Positions 8,882 through 18,364 of a stretch of 64,000 bases of DNA are shown here, in pieces. The stretch is from Sphingobacterium paucimobilis HER1398. Its GTDB lineage: Bacteria > Bacteroidota > Bacteroidia > Sphingobacteriales > Sphingobacteriaceae. The first letter of the stretch is position 1. Every line of letters starts with the position of its first letter. Position numbers and translations under genes: made by a program. Below the pieces are notes generated by a model. The model did no database searches. It was not told where the DNA came from and worked only from the letters and a program-made list of their open reading frames with translations. Where the stretch lies: positions 47,804 through 111,803 of the forward strand of contig NZ_ATDL01000005.1 in the NCBI RefSeq assembly GCF_000416985.1, given 5' to 3'.

Positions 8882-9508
8882 ATGATACGTTCAGAAAACC
8901 TTAAATTCAACTATTTACCGTCGCACGAACTTCAGTTTCCTGACTTCAAAATAGAAAAGCACCAACATACCCTTCTATTAGGAGACTCAGGAACTGGAAA
9001 AACGACTTTACTACATTTATTGAGTGGACTTTCCCGCCCCACTAGTGGGAAAGTATTCATAAACAACCAGGATATCTATCAACTTGGCGAAAGTCAGCTC
9101 GATCGATTTCGGGCAGACAATATTGGTTTTATCTTTCAGGAGGCCCACCTTTTGAAAAATCTGACTATCGGTGAAAACATAGCACTGGCTCAAACCCTCG
9201 CCAAGAAAACCGTCGATAAGACAGCTATTGCTGCGATCTTGGACAAATTACAGTTGTCCGAAAAGATCAACAGCTATCCATCGCAGCTGAGCAGGGGACA
9301 GATGCAGCGCGCCGCTATAGCTAGAGCCGTGATCAACGGGCCCAAACTTCTGGTTGCGGACGAACCAACGGCAGCATTGGATGACACCAACACCAAGCAC
9401 GTACTGGATCTACTATTGGATACCGCAACAACCTATGATGCGACCCTATTGATAGCGACACATGATAAACGAATAAAGGACAATTTCTCCAATACCTATC
9501 AGTTATAA
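8882..9508 (+). CDS. ABC transporter ATP-binding protein (LolD/MacB type)
   Basis: A 208-residue ATPase energising the adjacent FtsX-like permease. It has Walker A (GDSGTGKTT, about residue 38), a Q-loop (FIFQEAH), the signature LSRGQMQRAAIARA, Walker B (LLVADEPTAALDD) and an H-loop (IATHD). The length and the LSRGQ signature fit the LolD/MacB/FtsE class, which drives mechanotransmission or efflux rather than uptake. The permease gene begins one base after its stop, so the two are co-transcribed and probably translationally coupled. The 288-bp upstream gap would hold the promoter; no clear metal-repressor operator could be picked out by eye. Confidence 0.9.
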   Translation: MIRSENLKFNYLPSHELQFPDFKIEKHQHTLLLGDSGTGKTTLLHLLSGLSRPTSGKVFINNQDIYQLGESQLDRFRADNIGFIFQEAHLLKNLTIGENIALAQTLAKKTVDKTAIAAILDKLQLSEKINSYPSQLSRGQMQRAAIARAVINGPKLLVADEPTAALDDTNTKHVLDLLLDTATTYDATLLIATHDKRIKDNFSNTYQL

Positions 9509-9509
9509 T

Positions 9510-10955
9510 ATGAACAATTTCAAATTAGTCTGGAAGAATATTACCCAGCAATGGGGCGCCACTTTACTGAGTATAGTTTTGACAGCATTTGGCGTAGCGA
9601 TACTTTTAGTCATCTATATATCGGGCGATACCTTCGAAAAACAGCTGGAAAACAACAGTAAGAACGTAGATCTGGTAATTGGGGCAAAAGGTAGCCCGAT
9701 GCAATTAATATTGAGTAGTCTATACCATGTGGATAACCCTACTGGAAATATTTCACTTGCGGAAGCCAATAAAATAGCTGAAAATCCCTTTGTCCAACAG
9801 GCTGTCCCTATCTCGCTCGGCGATAATTTTAAAGGACACCGGATTATTGGAACCGACACTTCGTTCATGAGTATGTATGAGCTGAAGCTGGCCGAAGGAA
9901 GATTGTGGACAAAGAGTTTTGAAATCGTATTGGGCGCAGAAGTGGCCCGTAAGCACCAATTGAAAATCGGTGATGAAATTCACGGTGCACATGGTTTGTC
10001 CGCTGATGCGCATGTGCATGATGACCACCCGTTCAAAGTAGTTGGTATACTGGCGCCAGCACGATCTGTCGTAGACAATCTGATCCTATCCAACCTAGCT
10101 AGTGTCTGGGAGGTGCATGGTATCGCACATGATGGAGAACATATACATGGCCCTGACTGTGATCATGACCACGATCACGACCATGCACATCATAGCGGTT
10201 CGACACACGAGCATAAAGCGGACGACCATAAACATGAGCATAAGGCGGACGGCCATACACATGAGCATGGAGACGGAGATCATGAACATGCAACAGAACA
10301 GGAACATACACATGACCATGCGGACACAGAAGAAGTTCTTGTCAAGGAAAAGCCCAGAATGGAATCACCTGACATGGTAAAAAGCATCGGCCAAGGTATG
10401 GTCGAAGATCATGGTGTCGAAATCACCGCTTTATTGGTCAAATACAGCTCCCCTGCTGCCATCGGCGTATTGCCCCGTCTGGTCAACCAGAGCACCCATA
10501 TGCAAGCGGCATCTCCTGCTATTGAGAGTTCTCGTATTTTTTCACTGTTGGGTGTAGGTCTTGACTCTTTAGCTATCCTTGCTTATGTCATTATGCTGAT
10601 CGCAGCGTTGAGTGTCTTTATCAGTCTGTACAACGCACTTAAGGACCGTAAGTATGACATGGCAATCATGCGAACAATGGGAGCGACCAAGACCAAGCTC
10701 TTCACTCTTGTCGTAGTCGAAGGTTTGGTGATTACTCTGATCGGAGGACTATTCGGTTTATTGATGGGGCATACGATATTATACTATATAGGCACGCAAA
10801 CGAGCCAGAGTGCAGATTTCATTGAGGCCTTCAGACTATACCCCAATGAATTGCTCATTCTATCTGCCGCCATGGCCCTGGGAATAATCGCCGCATTGAT
10901 CCCCGCATTCAAAGCGTATAAAACAACTATTTCAAAAACCTTGGCATCCAAATAA
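9510..10955 (+). CDS. FtsX/MacB-type ABC permease with a histidine-rich periplasmic loop
   Basis: A 481-residue permease. A first membrane segment lies at about 17-40, then a large extracytoplasmic MacB-PCD-like domain, then three membrane segments at about 350-475 (FtsX fold, with the DRKYDMAIMRTMGA coupling segment). A roughly 74-residue insertion (about 203-276) contains some 23 histidines in HD, HE and HT repeats, and a smaller His cluster (HVHDDH) lies near 170. Such tracts commonly bind Zn2+, Ni2+ or Co2+. Together with the neighbouring DUF3299-like protein this suggests metal export or metal-responsive envelope transport. The metal link is inference. Confidence 0.87.
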   Translation: MNNFKLVWKNITQQWGATLLSIVLTAFGVAILLVIYISGDTFEKQLENNSKNVDLVIGAKGSPMQLILSSLYHVDNPTGNISLAEANKIAENPFVQQAVPISLGDNFKGHRIIGTDTSFMSMYELKLAEGRLWTKSFEIVLGAEVARKHQLKIGDEIHGAHGLSADAHVHDDHPFKVVGILAPARSVVDNLILSNLASVWEVHGIAHDGEHIHGPDCDHDHDHDHAHHSGSTHEHKADDHKHEHKADGHTHEHGDGDHEHATEQEHTHDHADTEEVLVKEKPRMESPDMVKSIGQGMVEDHGVEITALLVKYSSPAAIGVLPRLVNQSTHMQAASPAIESSRIFSLLGVGLDSLAILAYVIMLIAALSVFISLYNALKDRKYDMAIMRTMGATKTKLFTLVVVEGLVITLIGGLFGLLMGHTILYYIGTQTSQSADFIEAFRLYPNELLILSAAMALGIIAALIPAFKAYKTTISKTLASK

Positions 10956-10984
10956 TAATAAAGACATAACTATAGAATTCAAAC

Positions 10985-11467
10985 ATGAACAAGCTATTCT
11001 TGATATTAAACTTTCTTTTACTGAGCACGTTGGTTTCACAGGCGCAGTTAAAAGATTACCCCAACCTCAATGTACCTGACCACACCCCCATGATGAACAA
11101 TACATGGGAGATTATTGACAAAATGATGTATAAAGTCAGTACAGAAGGAAATAAAAAAGTATATACACCACACTATCCACCCGAGCTCAAAAGATTAGAA
11201 AACAAGGTTGTCGACTTGCCTGGCTATATCGTACCGCTCAATAGTGGTCGCAATCACAGTACTTTCATGCTATCGGTTCTTCCTATAGCGCAATGTCAAT
11301 TCTGTGGCAGCAATGGTATTCCCCCTATGGTGGAGATATTTATGAAGAAAGGAAGTATCAAGTATACGGAAGAACCTATAAAAATAAAAGGTAAGATGAA
11401 GTTCAATCCGGAACCGCTCAAAGGAAATGCGGAGATACAGATAGTGGATGCAGAACTGATCCATTAA
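10985..11467 (+). CDS. Small secreted DUF3299-like protein
   Basis: A 160-residue exported protein. It has a signal peptide (1-20, ending SQAQ) and then a pattern resembling DUF3299: KVVDLPGYIVPL, a hydrophobic FMLSVLP strand, and a CQFCGSNGIPPMVEI segment where the paired cysteines may bind metal. It is the third gene of the ABC operon, 29 bp after the permease. DUF3299 proteins are known to sit beside ABC systems of this kind in other bacteria, including zinc-associated clusters; that is recalled knowledge, not tested here. Its last four bases overlap the convergent rsmE. A soluble periplasmic partner of the permease is the simplest reading. Confidence 0.65.
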   Translation: MNKLFLILNFLLLSTLVSQAQLKDYPNLNVPDHTPMMNNTWEIIDKMMYKVSTEGNKKVYTPHYPPELKRLENKVVDLPGYIVPLNSGRNHSTFMLSVLPIAQCQFCGSNGIPPMVEIFMKKGSIKYTEEPIKIKGKMKFNPEPLKGNAEIQIVDAELIH

Positions 11468-12177
11468 CGGTTCAATAAAGAGATTTCAAGTACTGCAGCA
11501 AGGGCAGCGGTCTCGGTTCGCAAGCGAGCTTCTCCCAAAGAAATAGGAATAAAGCCAGCATCTAGTGCCTGGCTTATTTCTTTTTCAGAGAAATCACCTT
11601 CGGGGCCTATAAGCAACAGATAATTGGCTTTAGGCTGAAATGCGTTGGAAATATACTTTTTTTCGGAGTCGACGCAATGTGCAATTCCCTTGCTGAAATC
11701 CTTTCCTGCGATCTGCTGCAAAAATCTATTGAAGGGGATTGCTGGATTCACCTGAGGCAAATAAGCCTTTAAAGATTGCTTCATAGCGGATATGGCGACC
11801 TTCTCCAGCCTTTCTACTTTTACTTCTTTCCGTTCGGAATGTTCGCAGATGATTGGGGTAAACTCCTGTACACCGATTTCGGTTGCTTTTTCCAAAAACC
11901 ACTCGAGACGATCCATATTTTTTGTAGGAGCTACAACCATATGTAGGTGATAGGGCTGTATACCAAATTGAGTTTGAACATGCAACACTTTTAAACTCGT
12001 CCGCTTGGGATGTGGGTCTATGATTTCCGTTTCATACAATCCTCCACGGCCATCAACCAGGTGGATAACATCTCCAGTCTGTAGCCTCAATACCCTAATG
12101 GCGTGTTTACTTTCCTCTTCATGGAGCAAAAAAACAGTATGATGGGGCTCTATATCAGCAGTGTAAAATAAATGCAT
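11464..12177 (-). CDS. rsmE: 16S rRNA (uracil-1498-N3)-methyltransferase RsmE
   Basis: A SPOUT-class methyltransferase of 237 residues that methylates U1498 of 16S rRNA. The N-terminal PUA-like part carries HAIRVLRLQTGDVIHLVDGRG. The SPOUT part has KNMDRLEWFLEKATEIGV, CEHSERKEVKVERLEKVAISAMKQ in two conserved blocks, the SAM-binding LLIGPEGDFSEKEI and the terminal SLGEARLRTETAALAA knot motif. It is head-to-tail with the CNNM/ppa/DedA genes, 3 bp after the upstream stop, and convergent with the ABC operon. Length is normal for the family. Confidence 0.96.
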   Translation of the reverse strand: MHLFYTADIEPHHTVFLLHEEESKHAIRVLRLQTGDVIHLVDGRGGLYETEIIDPHPKRTSLKVLHVQTQFGIQPYHLHMVVAPTKNMDRLEWFLEKATEIGVQEFTPIICEHSERKEVKVERLEKVAISAMKQSLKAYLPQVNPAIPFNRFLQQIAGKDFSKGIAHCVDSEKKYISNAFQPKANYLLLIGPEGDFSEKEISQALDAGFIPISLGEARLRTETAALAAVLEISLLNR

Positions 12178-12180
12178 GAA

Positions 12181-13494
12181 TTAATTGTCGTTATCATCAT
12201 CTGCCGTTTCGACAAGATCGAGCTTCACGTATTCTATATTTTGCTGCGTCTTTTTCATAATGGTAAAGACATAGCCAAATTCTTCTGTAGACTCACCGAC
12301 ATCTGGTATTTTCTCAAAAACATGACTAACTAATCCAGCGATCGTATCATAGTCCGAACTTTCGGGAAGCTCTAACGGCAGATATCCGTTTGAATCGTGT
12401 ACGGATGCTCCCGCATCGACCATATATTCTGTTTCAGAAATACGTTCGACAACAGGTGTTTCCTCATCATACTCATCTTGTATCTCACCGACGAGTTCTT
12501 CGACGATGTCTTCGAGTGTCACCATTCCGGCAGTCCCTCCGAACTCATCCAATACAAATGCAATCTGTATACGTTTGAGCTGAAACTCGGTCATCAAATC
12601 ATTGATCTTCTTGGTTTCAGGAATAAAGTAGGGTTTACGCATGATATTTTTCAACACCACATCTTTGCCTTTCACCAATAGTGGTAAAATATCTTTTGTA
12701 TGGACTACACCTACAATCTGATCGATGTTGTCATCATAGATCGGGATACGGGAGTAACCTTCTTCGGTCACGGTATTAATAAACTCTTCGGCGGAATCGT
12801 CAATTTCGACTGCTACAATCTTGGTCCGAGGGACCATGATGTTTTTCACGATACGCTCGTTAAAATCGAAGACATTCTTGATAAGTTCATGCTCGGAGGT
12901 GTTCAACGCACCGGACTCTTTTCCTTTCTCCAATAGGTATTGGAGTTCTTCAGAAGAGTGCGTAGAATCATTCGGATTGGGCTGTATACCCACCAACCTC
13001 AATAGAAAATTAGCGAAGCCGTTAAAAACGTAAATCAGAGGCATCAAAGCCCATGAAAAAATGCGTAAAGGAATAGCAACTTTCATGGTTGTCGCTACGG
13101 GTTTTTGTATGGCAATAGACTTTGGAGCGAGCTCCCCCAATACAACATGCAGAAACGTGATCGTACCGAATGCGATGGCAAATCCAGCCCATTTTGCCCA
13201 ACCTTGAGACGCATCCACTTGTAGGTAAGCAAACAGTTGGGTTACAAGCTGTGTCATGACAGCCTCTCCCTTCCACCCTAAGCCTAAAGAAGCTAAAGTA
13301 ATACCTAGCTGCGTCGCAGCTAGGTATTTATCCAGATGCTCCGTAATATTTTTTGCAATTTTAGCGACATTGCTACCCGACTTTGCCTGCAACTCGATCT
13401 GAGATGCTCTTACTTTTACTATAGCAAACTCAGCAGCAACAAAAAAACCGTTTGCAAAAACTAAAAAAATTGTCCAAAAAATATCGAGGGCCAT
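12181..13494 (-). CDS. CNNM/CorC-type transporter-associated protein (HlyC/TlyC family)
   Basis: A 437-residue integral membrane protein with a DUF21/CNNM membrane domain (residues about 1-195, starting MALDIFWTIFLVFANGFFVAAEFA), a CBS pair (about 210-330, with IMVPRTKIVAVE and IPIYDDNIDQIVGVVH) and a CorC_HlyC domain (about 345-430, with FGGTAGMVTLEDIVEELVG just before it). Family members are linked to Mg2+/Co2+ efflux; the old haemolysin name is misleading. The Bacteroidota gliding protein GldE is a relative, but nothing here separates the two roles. It lies 6 bp after ppa and 3 bp before rsmE, so an operon is likely. Confidence 0.9.
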   Translation of the reverse strand: MALDIFWTIFLVFANGFFVAAEFAIVKVRASQIELQAKSGSNVAKIAKNITEHLDKYLAATQLGITLASLGLGWKGEAVMTQLVTQLFAYLQVDASQGWAKWAGFAIAFGTITFLHVVLGELAPKSIAIQKPVATTMKVAIPLRIFSWALMPLIYVFNGFANFLLRLVGIQPNPNDSTHSSEELQYLLEKGKESGALNTSEHELIKNVFDFNERIVKNIMVPRTKIVAVEIDDSAEEFINTVTEEGYSRIPIYDDNIDQIVGVVHTKDILPLLVKGKDVVLKNIMRKPYFIPETKKINDLMTEFQLKRIQIAFVLDEFGGTAGMVTLEDIVEELVGEIQDEYDEETPVVERISETEYMVDAGASVHDSNGYLPLELPESSDYDTIAGLVSHVFEKIPDVGESTEEFGYVFTIMKKTQQNIEYVKLDLVETADDDNDN

Positions 13495-13500
13495 CAGGGT

Positions 13501-14043
13501 TTATTTGTTTCTTATATCTTTGTTATACAGCTCAATACTCTCCAAGATAACCTTTTGAGCGTAAGTACGGCCATATAAATTTTCAATGGTTACATTTTTA
13601 CCTTCTAGAGCTTTGTAATCCTGGAAGAAACGAACAATCTCTTTCATCGTGTGCGGAGGTAATTCAGAGAGGTCGTTGATGTGATTGACAGACATATCAT
13701 TTTTTGCTACAGCAATAATTTTATCGTCTTGCTCACCTCCATCAATCATGTGCATCACGCCAATAACCTTAGCCTCAATAAGACTCATTGGGATTACATC
13801 AACAGAACAAAGAACCAGTATATCTAATGGATCCTTGTCATCACAGTAAGTTTGGGGGATAAAACCGTAGTTAGCAGGATACATCACGGAAGAGAATAAA
13901 ACTCTATCCAGTTTTAGCAATCCGCTATCTTTATCGATTTCGTATTTAGCTTTCGAACCTTTAGGTATTTCTATAATAGCATTTACGGAATTTGGCAGGT
14001 CCTCACCAGGAGAAACTTGGTGCCAAGGGTGTTGTGTACTCAT
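13501..14043 (-). CDS. ppa: Inorganic pyrophosphatase
   Basis: A family I soluble pyrophosphatase of 180 residues that hydrolyses PPi to phosphate and pulls biosynthetic reactions forward. It shows the conserved [12 protein letters not shown] segment, [11 protein letters not shown] and the metal-binding signature [10 protein letters not shown], followed by later Asp residues of the active site ([14 protein letters not shown]). It is co-directional with DedA 8 bp upstream and the CNNM gene 6 bp downstream. Length and motifs are normal. Confidence 0.97.
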   Translation of the reverse strand: MSTQHPWHQVSPGEDLPNSVNAIIEIPKGSKAKYEIDKDSGLLKLDRVLFSSVMYPANYGFIPQTYCDDKDPLDILVLCSVDVIPMSLIEAKVIGVMHMIDGGEQDDKIIAVAKNDMSVNHINDLSELPPHTMKEIVRFFQDYKALEGKNVTIENLYGRTYAQKVILESIELYNKDIRNK

Positions 14044-14051
14044 TAATATAA

Positions 14052-14708
14052 TTACTGTTTATTTTGTTTCTTTTTTTCCTTTTGGCCTTTTATCCATCGT
14101 TTCAATAAAGCAATGATTATAGGTAAGAATGCAATAACAATCATACCGACAATAATATACTCTACATAATTAATGATAGAAGGGAAAAGCTCCCCTAAAT
14201 AATAGCCCGAAAGAGTCAAGACAGACACCCAGATAAATGCACCTACAACATTATAAAGTACAAATTTCTTAAAGTCCAACTTAACCACTCCTGCAAATAT
14301 TGGCGCAAAGGTACGAATAATTGGCACAAACCGCCCAATTACCAATGCGGTTCCTCCATATTTCTGATAAAACTCTTCGGCCATGACCACATATTTCCTT
14401 TTGAAAATAAGGGAGTCTTTTCTCTTGAACAGCATGGGCCCCGTTCGATGCCCAAACCAATAGCCCGCAAAATTGCCTAATATGCCAGCGGCCAATATAC
14501 CGAAGTACATGGTGGCGATACCTACATCAATCTTATTGAGCGCACAGAACAATCCCGCTAAAAACAATAAATAATCACCAGGCAAAAAGAAGCCAAAAAA
14601 GAGCCCTGTTTCTGCAAATACGATTAAACAAACAATATAAAAACCGCCATGACTTAATAAGTACTCAGCGTCCAATAATTGTTGAAATGACACTAAAAAA
14701 TCTTGCAT
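14052..14708 (-). CDS. DedA family membrane protein
   Basis: A 218-residue polytopic protein of the DedA/VTT superfamily. It has the [20 protein letters not shown] re-entrant motif, an FGHRTGP segment and the signature [19 protein letters not shown], with further membrane helices and a Lys-rich cytoplasmic tail (KGQKEKKKQ). Known members act as undecaprenyl-phosphate or lipid flippases or affect membrane potential; which applies here cannot be told. It lies between HIT and ppa on the same strand. Confidence 0.93.
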   Translation of the reverse strand: MQDFLVSFQQLLDAEYLLSHGGFYIVCLIVFAETGLFFGFFLPGDYLLFLAGLFCALNKIDVGIATMYFGILAAGILGNFAGYWFGHRTGPMLFKRKDSLIFKRKYVVMAEEFYQKYGGTALVIGRFVPIIRTFAPIFAGVVKLDFKKFVLYNVVGAFIWVSVLTLSGYYLGELFPSIINYVEYIIVGMIVIAFLPIIIALLKRWIKGQKEKKKQNKQ

Positions 14709-14742
14709 ATTTCTTTGTTAGGATACGAGTATGAGGTTGAGA

Positions 14743-15156
14743 TTACTCGCCATTGGTGATAGATACCACTGCGTGACGGATTTCATCCGCTATTTTCGTC
14801 ATTTCCTCGGCAGGTAAAGACAGTTTTTCTTTTTCAAAATTCATATCGCCTACTTCATTAAGCGGCATAAGATGGATATGCGCATGGGCAACTTCTAAAC
14901 CAACTACTGCGATCCCTACTTTACGGCACGGGAACACTTTCTTTATTCCTTGTGCTACGATCTTCGCGAAAACCCACATGCCCATGTACTCATCGTCATT
15001 AATATCGAATATGTAATCTGTTTCCGTTTTTGGAATCACGAGCACATGTCCCGGAGTAAGCGGTGAAATATCCAGAAATGCTAAATAATCATTGCTTTCA
15101 GCAACTTTATAAGCAGGTATCTCTCCCGAAATAATCTTTGAAAATATTGTAGACAT
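14743..15156 (-). CDS. HIT family nucleotide-binding protein
   Basis: A 137-residue histidine-triad hydrolase. The PGHVLVIPKTE segment and the triad motif HAHIHLMP near residue 105 are diagnostic. HIT proteins of this type hydrolyse purine nucleoside phosphoramidates or similar substrates; the exact substrate is unknown. It is the first gene of the run toward DedA and ppa, with a -7 box just upstream. Confidence 0.93.
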   Translation of the reverse strand: MSTIFSKIISGEIPAYKVAESNDYLAFLDISPLTPGHVLVIPKTETDYIFDINDDEYMGMWVFAKIVAQGIKKVFPCRKVGIAVVGLEVAHAHIHLMPLNEVGDMNFEKEKLSLPAEEMTKIADEIRHAVVSITNGE

Positions 15157-15180
15157 TTATCTTTCAAGTTGATCAATGAA

Positions 15181-15188
15181 CAAATATA
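15181..15188 (-). promoter_or_regulatory. -7 box upstream of the HIT gene
   Basis: TATATTTG on the minus strand matches TAnnTTTG, 24 bases before the ATG; it probably serves the HIT-DedA-ppa-CNNM-rsmE run. Confidence 0.45.
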
Positions 15189-15285
15189 ACAAAACCTTCA
15201 GGAAGTATTTGCATAAACTGTCACGAAAGTTGGCAGTGATATTCTTTTCTGACATTATGTGTACATAGAGAAAACAGTAAAAAGC

Positions 15286-15316
15286 AAAGAGGACCAGCGT
15301 TTCCGTGGTCCTCTTT
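15286..15316 (-). terminator. Terminator of greA
   Basis: An 11-bp perfect stem AAAGAGGACCA / TGGTCCTCTTT with a 9-base loop lies 57 bases past the greA stop codon, between greA and the HIT gene. Confidence 0.8.
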
Positions 15317-15372
15317 GGTGTATAAAGTTATATGTGAGCGGTTATGGCAATCCGCTCATAACCTATATCCTA

Positions 15373-15846
15373 TTATCTAGAAATGTCCAAGATTTCAAGT
15401 TCTATTTCACCTGCAGGAACATTGACTTTAGCGATATCACCTACAGACTTACCTAACAATCCCTGCGCAATCGGGGATTTTACAGATATCTTGCCTGCCT
15501 TTAGGTCAGCTTCCGTCTCAGAGACCAACTGATACGTCATCTCTGCACCGTTTTTCTTGTTTTTGATCTTTACGATTGAGAGTGCCAACACTTTGGATAG
15601 ATCCAATTTGGATTCATCTATTAGTCGTGCACTTGCCAACACATCTTCTAATTTGGCAATCTTTGCCTCATGTAGCCCTTGTGCTTCTTTAGCCGCATCG
15701 TATTCTGCATTTTCAGATAAGTCTCCTTTATCTCTAGCTTCAGCAATAGCGCTGGCTATTTTTGTTCTTCCTTCTGTTTTTAGGTACTGTAGTTCTTCTT
15801 TTAACTTCGCTAACCCTTCTTCTGTGTAATAAGTTACTTCTGCCAT
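15373..15846 (-). CDS. greA: Transcription elongation factor GreA
   Basis: A 157-residue factor that rescues backtracked RNA polymerase by stimulating transcript cleavage. The N-terminal coiled coil (1-75) contains EARDKGDLSENAEYDAAKEA, with the acidic tip residues needed in the polymerase secondary channel. The C-terminal FKBP-like domain ends in SPIAQGLLGKSVGD and an acidic tail. It forms its own unit between two strong terminators. Confidence 0.97.
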   Translation of the reverse strand: MAEVTYYTEEGLAKLKEELQYLKTEGRTKIASAIAEARDKGDLSENAEYDAAKEAQGLHEAKIAKLEDVLASARLIDESKLDLSKVLALSIVKIKNKKNGAEMTYQLVSETEADLKAGKISVKSPIAQGLLGKSVGDIAKVNVPAGEIELEILDISR

Positions 15847-15896
15847 AATTATTCAATTAACTTAAATAGTAAACACTAAATTCTTAATAAAAAAGA

Positions 15897-15938
15897 AACA
15901 AGACCACTCTTTCCTCATTTTGAAAGAGTGGTCTTGTT
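15897..15938 (-). terminator. Strong terminator after the response regulator
   Basis: A perfect 17-bp stem (15897-15913 with 15922-15938) with an 8-base loop separates the two-component operon from greA. A stem this long without mismatch is unusually stable. Confidence 0.88.
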
Positions 15939-15988
15939 CGATATTGACGAAGATAATTAAAACGATTTAATTATCCAAATTCATCAAA

Positions 15989-16684
15989 TTATTCTTCATC
16001 CACAAATTTATACCCTAAACCCCTGACTGTTTGCAGGTAATTGGGTTTATCGGGGTTGTTTTCGATTTTTTTACGCAGACGAACCACATGCATATCCAAC
16101 GTCCTTGTATTTACATTGGAACTGTATCCCCAAACTACTTCCATCAGCTCCTCTCTTGTAATCTCGCGTCCCATATTCTGCAAAAAATGCAATAGAATCC
16201 GATTTTCTAAAATAGTCAGCTCTATTTTCTTTCCATCCCTTACCAACGAGTGGATCTGAGGGTGGTGCTCCGTATTTCCAAAAACATGCACATCCTTATT
16301 GCTATTTTTAGGAACAAAGAAACGTACTTTATTTTCGATCATAGCGACTAATACGTCCATATTGAACGGCTTGGTGATATAATCTGTTATCCCGTAGCTA
16401 TAGGCATCTATTTTATCAACATCCTGAGACTTCGCCGTCATCATAATGATGGTATTTTCAAAGCCCCCTTTACGCACAGCCTCACACACCTCAATTCCCT
16501 CTTTTCCTGGAAGCATCCAATCCAACAGTACAATATCCGGCTGTGCCTCTAAGATTATTTGCTCTGCTTCCAAACCGTTTCCGACTTGAATTACTTTATA
16601 ATTCTCAGTCTGTAAACGATGACTTACTAAGAAACGTAAGTTTTCATCGTCTTCTACAACTGCTACAGTAATATCTTTTTCCAT
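15989..16684 (-). CDS. OmpR-family response regulator (RprY-like)
   Basis: A 231-residue regulator. The receiver domain has Asp12/Asp13, phospho-acceptor Asp55 in VLLDWMLPG and Lys in ITKPFN. A winged-helix domain (about 130-231) ends in NTRTLDMHVVRLRKKI and TVRGLGYKF. It is the last gene of a three-gene operon, 3 bp after its histidine kinase. The pair resembles RprX/RprY of Bacteroides in layout; the regulon is not deducible. Confidence 0.93.
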   Translation of the reverse strand: MEKDITVAVVEDDENLRFLVSHRLQTENYKVIQVGNGLEAEQIILEAQPDIVLLDWMLPGKEGIEVCEAVRKGGFENTIIMMTAKSQDVDKIDAYSYGITDYITKPFNMDVLVAMIENKVRFFVPKNSNKDVHVFGNTEHHPQIHSLVRDGKKIELTILENRILLHFLQNMGREITREELMEVVWGYSSNVNTRTLDMHVVRLRKKIENNPDKPNYLQTVRGLGYKFVDEE

Positions 16685-16687
16685 AAT

Positions 16688-18361
16688 TTATGCTTTTTTA
16701 ACTTCTACAGGGAAAGTAAGTGTAAAAACCGTACCAACATTTAATTGACTATCAACTTTAATCTCTCCGCCCATGAATTCTGTAATTTCTTTACAGAAGG
16801 CTAATCCCAAACCGATACTTCCTTGCTGATTAAACTGGTTTTTAACTCGGTAAAACTTCTTAAAAATACTATTATATTCTTTCCTATCTATACCGATTCC
16901 CTGATCTTTAAACAAAATAACAAAATTCTTCTTATTTTGTTGGACTCGGATATCCAAAATTTTCCGATCGGGGGCTGCGTATTTATAGGCATTGTCAATT
17001 AGGTTCTGAAATACACTGGTCAATAAAACGGGATCTGCATACATCTCATTTTTGACATCAATCTCGTAACTCAATTGGAGATCTGGATACTTGAGATGGC
17101 TTGCATCGAATATGTGCTGACAGAATTCTTCCAGCTCGATATATTCGCCATTAAACTTGATAGATTTGTTCTCAATCTGAGCAAAAGACAACAACTTATT
17201 CATCAAAGCATTGAGTTTGTCTGCTTCTTGATCTAAGATGCGTCCGTACATATGACGCTCCGTATCGGATATCTTTTCTGCACTTTTTATATTATTGCCG
17301 GCGATCTTGATAACACTTACCGGAGTCTTGAACTCATGGGTCAAATTATTGATAAAATCGTACTGAAGCTGATATAATCTACTATTGATCATCACATTGC
17401 GGTACACCAAATAGCCTACCATCAAAAGAATCAGGTAAATAACAGAAAGAGCAATCATCACCGGAAAAAAACGTCTGTTGATATCGCTCTGTATAAATTC
17501 TCTTGATGCTTCAAACTGCAGCTTATAATCCGACAGTGCTCCAGGAAGGGCAAGCTCCGTATGGAGATAAGCAGCATTCTTCACGACATACTGATCGACC
17601 ACTGGTTTAATTGTAATTCCTTCATAGAGATTGGGATACTTGTTCGTAATGGTCATCTTTCGTGGTTCTATGGCAAACACAAACAGATCCTGCTCATAGT
17701 CACTTTTTGGAAGATCAGCAAAGCGCATCATAGTCTTATAGGCCATGATGTCGGACATACGCGGTATATTCAAATAGGAGATCTTGCCGGGCTGTAGGGT
17801 ATAAAAAACCTTATAAATATCGTTGTCCGTCAATCGGGTAGAATCGGACACCCTGTCCAGAAAGCCGGCCAACTTGATCATTACATTATTAAAGTCTTCT
17901 GCATGATTCTTATAATCATCCGAGCTTTGATGTACAGCGATAAAACGATTGTCTTTATCCAGTTTAAAGTTGTACGAGTTACGCGAAGATATCCCCAAAT
18001 TATTAAAACGCAACCCTTTCCCCAACTCGTCCCTGTTGGTAAACACGATATCAAAAAAATTCACATTATCGACAAACGGATATCGACGAAGTACTGTATT
18101 GGAAAACTCGGCCCCCTGTGCCGAGTCAATATATCCCTGATAGTAGGATATTTCGGGTACTTTGGTGGTAAAGAATTCATTAAATGGTTTGATGAACTCA
18201 TCGAAAACTTCTACTTTCTTATTGTTAAACTCGGTTTCCACAAAATTGGTAGTCATAGTCCGTGCAAAAAAAGCCGATGTAACGAATAACACCGTGACCA
18301 AAACCAGGAATGTGATTAAAAGACCAAAGTTCTTTCGATATTGTAAACCAAAATTTGCCAT
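16688..18361 (-). CDS. Membrane sensor histidine kinase (RprX-like)
   Basis: A 557-residue kinase with a membrane segment near 12-32, a large periplasmic sensor region (about 33-305), a second membrane segment near 307-328, a HisKA domain with phospho-acceptor His342 in THEFKTPV, and a HATPase_c domain with N-box NLIDNAYKY, G1 DQGIGID and G2 GLGLAF. There is no recognisable HAMP. It lies 3 bp after the peptidase-like lipoprotein gene and 3 bp before its regulator. The periplasmic domain may therefore read out the state or ligand of that lipoprotein (inference). Confidence 0.93.
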   Translation of the reverse strand: MANFGLQYRKNFGLLITFLVLVTVLFVTSAFFARTMTTNFVETEFNNKKVEVFDEFIKPFNEFFTTKVPEISYYQGYIDSAQGAEFSNTVLRRYPFVDNVNFFDIVFTNRDELGKGLRFNNLGISSRNSYNFKLDKDNRFIAVHQSSDDYKNHAEDFNNVMIKLAGFLDRVSDSTRLTDNDIYKVFYTLQPGKISYLNIPRMSDIMAYKTMMRFADLPKSDYEQDLFVFAIEPRKMTITNKYPNLYEGITIKPVVDQYVVKNAAYLHTELALPGALSDYKLQFEASREFIQSDINRRFFPVMIALSVIYLILLMVGYLVYRNVMINSRLYQLQYDFINNLTHEFKTPVSVIKIAGNNIKSAEKISDTERHMYGRILDQEADKLNALMNKLLSFAQIENKSIKFNGEYIELEEFCQHIFDASHLKYPDLQLSYEIDVKNEMYADPVLLTSVFQNLIDNAYKYAAPDRKILDIRVQQNKKNFVILFKDQGIGIDRKEYNSIFKKFYRVKNQFNQQGSIGLGLAFCKEITEFMGGEIKVDSQLNVGTVFTLTFPVEVKKA

Positions 18362-18364
18362 TAA

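Noticed and set aside
10095..10380. Several open frames on both strands around 10.1-10.4 kb
   Set aside because: They arise from the repetitive CAT/CAC/GAT/GAC codons of the permease's His-rich loop.
12181..13494. GldE gliding protein or haemolysin
   Set aside because: The DUF21-CBS-CorC order fits the wider CNNM/CorC family; nothing specific supports GldE or haemolysis.
15259..15456. 65-codon plus-strand open frame
   Set aside because: It covers the greA terminator and the end of greA; no plausible product.
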